From Trichuris trichiura (Eukaryota; Nematoda; Enoplea; Trichinellida; Trichuridae), in assembly GCA_037903355.1 (NCBI GenBank), contig JBAJFE010000014.1:248001-312000 (forward strand): a stretch of 64,000 nt of DNA, in the 5' to 3' direction. The stretch's first letter is position 1. The number at the start of each line of letters is the position of its first letter. Shown here piece by piece: positions 60,839 to 64,000 of this stretch. Both the position numbers and the translations under genes were made by a program. The notes beneath the pieces were generated by a model. The model was not told the origin of the DNA and did no database searches. It was given only the letters and a program-made list of their open reading frames with translations.

Positions 60839-61837
60839 TTACAGCATTCGTTGCACTAGAATATTCAAAAATCCCTCGCGGTTTCCCGCATCACCTCCTT
60901 CCACGAAATGCTGTCCCTTCTTTCGCCAACCGCCTTTCGGATTCGGCAACTAAAATGAATTATAAAAATCTGGCAAGGAAAAGGTTAGCAGAAGACCTTG
61001 AAAGGCCAAAGAAAATTGTTAGCCTGTTTGAAGTGTTTTCCAACCGTAAATATTTCATTTATCAAGTCCTCCATGCAGATGATGCCATATCGACCTGAAC
61101 AAATAGTTGGAAATAAATACTGCGCAACCAATAGCCGACAAACCCAAATGTTCTTCTATGATTTTGTTGCTGGAAATCTGTTGACGCTGCTTGTTCACCT
61201 TTGCGTAGCCGCGCTTGTAAATTAGGTTTCGCACAATGCGCCTGCTAGGATAACCCCATGCAATGAATGGCTCGACCAAATGTAGCATGTTAAGAATCGG
61301 CTTGTTAAGCTTAACGAACACTCCGTTGTTTATTTGGCGGAGACGCAGCAACTGCAATATTTTACGGATGCGCGGGTGTACGCCATTTATGCTGAAAAGT
61401 CAAAACTCCAATAAATAGTCCCGCATTAAGGATTAAAACAAGAAGTACTCACCCTTTGATTCTAATGACAAAAGCCAACTTTGGCTCGTCAGGAACGTAA
61501 AAGCTTCCATTCTTACGGGCCAAACGACGCAGTCGAGCGCGCTGTCTAGCAGCTGCACGATATTCTTTGAGGTACTTTTCCGCTCGTTTAAAAATTTCAA
61601 CACGTTTCATTCTAGCCTCCTAAAGAGCTTTAATGAGAACAAATGAAAATAACACTAGGAAAGAATACATGTCGCTTCTTTATGCGTCGTTTCCACCTTT
61701 TGGCCGCAAGAGATGACTTGGTTTTCACATGCTTAAGCACAGACTCTGGCATAGAAGGCACCTTTTTATCCTGGCTGAAAAAGCGTACATTAAGTGCAAA
61801 AATAGGATAACGGAATGGGTTACCTTTCCTCTGCCAT
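60839..61837 (-). CDS. RPL7: 60S ribosomal protein L7 (uL30)
   Basis: Six exons: 61824-61837, 61669-61774, 61453-61619, 61144-61391, 60997-61094 and 60839-60949; three introns are 47-49 nt. Predicted 247 aa, the same size as human L7. It is a structural component of the large ribosomal subunit and contacts 5S/28S rRNA. Signatures: [127 protein letters not shown]. The 14-nt first exon encodes only MAEE plus part of a codon, as in many ribosomal protein genes. All splice joins preserve the L7 alignment, so confidence is high. Confidence 0.96.
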
Positions 61838-62893
61838 TATTCGTCTAAGCGAACACTAGACCGCTTCCTAAAAAGTGTACAACTCGACAAAAGCATATAA
61901 AAACTAGCAAATGTATGAAGCCAATGCGCGAGGACAAAACGAACTCTCAAGAGAAGCCTTCAGAAACTATAAAAACCAACAAACGCTAGTGACAAAACAT
62001 TAATAATTGTGCAGGTAACAACCTATCGTAGCCACTTCACGCAGTACAGCTTACTGTACATTTTCAATTTCAACTATACTTTTCGACCTACGTATTACAT
62101 TTTTAGCTGGGTATAACAACGGAGTAGGACAAGCATAAGAAAGTTTTCCGGAAAGCGACAAACCATTTTAATATTGCTGGCTTCGTATCTTTCTTGTCGA
62201 ATGAAGAAAACGGTAAATGCATTCATGAGAACTCACGCAGAAGCTTTGACAAGCTATGCTTTTAGTGTAAACAATCTTAACTTTAGAGACAGCGGAAGTT
62301 GAAAGTATGCTATAAATTATTTGAAGCCGAAAAATTGGAATTACACTTCCAAGTTGAAATCTTTTAGATTAGTCTCATTCAGTCTCGGTGGTCATAAGAT
62401 CGAAGGACAGCTGACAGGTTCTAAGAGCTGCCAAACATTTAAATTTTTAAAAAGCAAAAAACAGCGTTGGACATTTTCCTAATTCCATATTTTCATGAGT
62501 TTTACAAAATTGCAATCATTTTAATAAATGGACGATGCTGTTAGCAAGGTTATCCGTTTCACCGTACAGCTTCTTTCGCTGCGACAAAACTAGCAAGTCC
62601 AAAAGCCGCAGAAATGTTTTATTGTTCCGCATATGTCTTTCGCTCAAAAACCATTCAGCTACACGGTTGCCAGAGTTGTTTTTCTCGCGTTTATGAAATT
62701 ATTCAAAAATATCGGCAGACCGTCCCTTCGTTTGATCAGGACGTAGAACTTTGCCAACACGATGCCAAAAAATAATTTTCAATATAAATAAGTCTGAAGG
62801 TACAATTCATTACGCGTTTTAAACTTGAGGTCATTTATATGCCTACAGTAATTACAATTCTTTGCAGTTTTTGAATTTCTTTCCAGTGCAAGG
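61838..62893. other. Divergent promoter region of RPL7 and NSE2
   Basis: About 1 kb between divergently transcribed genes. No exon or repeat recognised; promoters of both genes presumably lie here. Confidence 0.5.
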
Positions 62894-63917
62894 ATGAGTC
62901 AGTTTTCAACGGTAATTCAAGTTCTTGTTGAACTATTAACAATGCATGTGTGCAATTTATCCATTGTTATAACAGCTGTTTGTTTTATTTTTACTAGCCA
63001 TCTTTTTATGATGCAGTTTGCTTCGAAGTATTGCTTTTATTTTGAACCAGGTTGTAGTATTGGTTTTCCCGCTTTAGGTATACGTCACTAATGCTAGTCG
63101 TAGAATGCGAGCTATTACGTTTTGGTTTGGTGTTGGTAGGTAAACTTCTGCAATCGACTTTGGAGCTCTACTCTCTAATACTCATTAGCGGCCTGCCAGC
63201 ACAGGAGCACATGATTTTCTGTCGGTATTTTTCCTGTGTTTGCTTAAAGGAAATATGTACCTTTCCGTCGAATCAACAGTGTTGCTATTTCAGGGTCGAG
63301 ATTCCTACGGTCCAAATAACAGCACAGAAATTGAGTCATTGATAAACGAGCTTGACGATGCTGCACGCGACTTGTTGACTCAAGTACAGCTGACCTGCGA
63401 ATCCTTTGTCAGAGGAAACTCTTTGCAACCTGAGCATGACTTCAAACAGTTGCGCGAAATCCTCTCTTCTGCCTTAATAACAAAGCAGAAGATTGCAATA
63501 GACAAGTCCATTGTTCAGCAAATGAAGGGAGTGGTAAGTCCGCCGTTCGTCTAACATTTTCTCCAGTATCGGTGTTGACCTTAGAATGGTGATTCGGAAA
63601 GAATGCACAACCTTATGGGAGATTATGCTGATGCTCTGCAACAGCTTACTAAAGCAAAAGATATGCATGAATTCAAAAAATTCAATGCTACTTACCAACA
63701 AATGGCCAAAGCCGACTGTGGTAAGCTGTTACATATGCATCTTCGAATTCTTGCCGTGGACATGTTTAGTTGCTTTGGAAACGTCGTCAAGTGATACTGT
63801 AATTGATCCTATTACAAAGAAACCAATGGTGAATCCTGTTAGGAACATTCACTGTGGGCACACTTATGAAAAAGAGGCGATCGAGTCTTTGCTTTCGATG
63901 ACGAGTAGTTCTCTGAC
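62894..63917 (+). CDS. NSMCE2: E3 SUMO ligase NSE2/MMS21, 3' end beyond window
   Basis: Exons 63294-63533, 63585-63720 and 63770-63917 are in phase; a first exon at 62894-62911 (MSQFST, donor GTAATT) is plausible but less sure. NSE2 docks by its N-terminal helices on SMC5 in the SMC5/6 complex and SUMOylates targets during DNA repair. The N-terminal part is helical (SLINELDDAARDLLTQVQLT, ADALQQLTKAKDMHEFKKFN). The SP-RING begins DTVIDPITKKPMVNPVRNIH and continues CGHTYEKEAIESLL, giving the Cys-x-His zinc ligands. The usual CPIT box is DPIT here. The second zinc-ligand half (CPxxGC) should follow in an exon past 64000; the insertion SMTSSSLT before it is longer than usual. Confidence 0.85.
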
Positions 63918-64000
63918 GTAAGTGCTCCCTATCCTTTGGAAATCTTCTTTTTCTGTCAGATCCATTGATGACCTTTTCTTTGTTTTTTTTAAATGAGGAA

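Overview
The window comes from an animal genome, most probably a nematode. The genes are split by many GT-AG introns, often only 46-61 nt long, and the proteins are metazoan. A Trichinella/Trichuris-type (clade I) nematode fits the compact introns and the transposon content, but that placement is inference.

Layout. 1-5.8 kb: no host gene; decayed pogo/Tigger transposase sequence. 4.4-12.5 kb: a large inverted duplication carrying tRNA genes (Phe, Gly, Lys, Lys in the left arm; mirror copies in the right arm; Pro and Glu in the central spacer), followed by two Ser-type tRNA loci. 14.1-16.0 kb, minus strand: exons of a BAR-domain protein and a complete NHP2 (H/ACA snoRNP) gene. 17-19 kb, plus: a seven-exon gene of unknown function. 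22.8-26.6 kb, plus: a secreted trypsin-like protease. 27.2-30.6 kb, minus: a tandem-C2 synaptotagmin lacking most calcium ligands. 30.6-53.7 kb: no recognisable exon; a repeat-rich stretch that could hold the synaptotagmin 5' exons and introns. 53.7-55.8 kb, plus: ALG11 with a frame-breaking 40-bp tandem duplication. 56.6-58.5 kb, minus: ZRANB2. 60.8-61.8 kb, minus: ribosomal protein L7 (uL30). 62.9 kb to the end, plus: NSE2/MMS21 SUMO ligase, cut by the window edge.

The most unusual signal is a set of small fold-back elements (10.8, 23.9, 25.9, 40.0, 40.4, 44.9 and 45.6 kb). Most have inverted arms and a one-sided tag of about 36-40 bp (one copy is too short to show them); five have 13-14 bp target-site duplications and two have less certain ones. 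They carry a conserved hammerhead-ribozyme-like core at or next to the inner edge of the arms. These traits together match Penelope-like retroelements, so I read them as a non-autonomous Penelope-like family. The tRNA inverted duplication is the second highlight: each of the four functional tRNA pairs keeps one good copy, and three transposon insertions present in one arm have matching empty sites in the other.

The host genes are mostly unrelated housekeeping functions (snoRNP/rRNA modification, translation, N-glycan assembly, splicing, SMC5/6 SUMOylation); nothing suggests an operon. Exon joins were inferred by eye from reading frame, GT/AG sites and family alignment.
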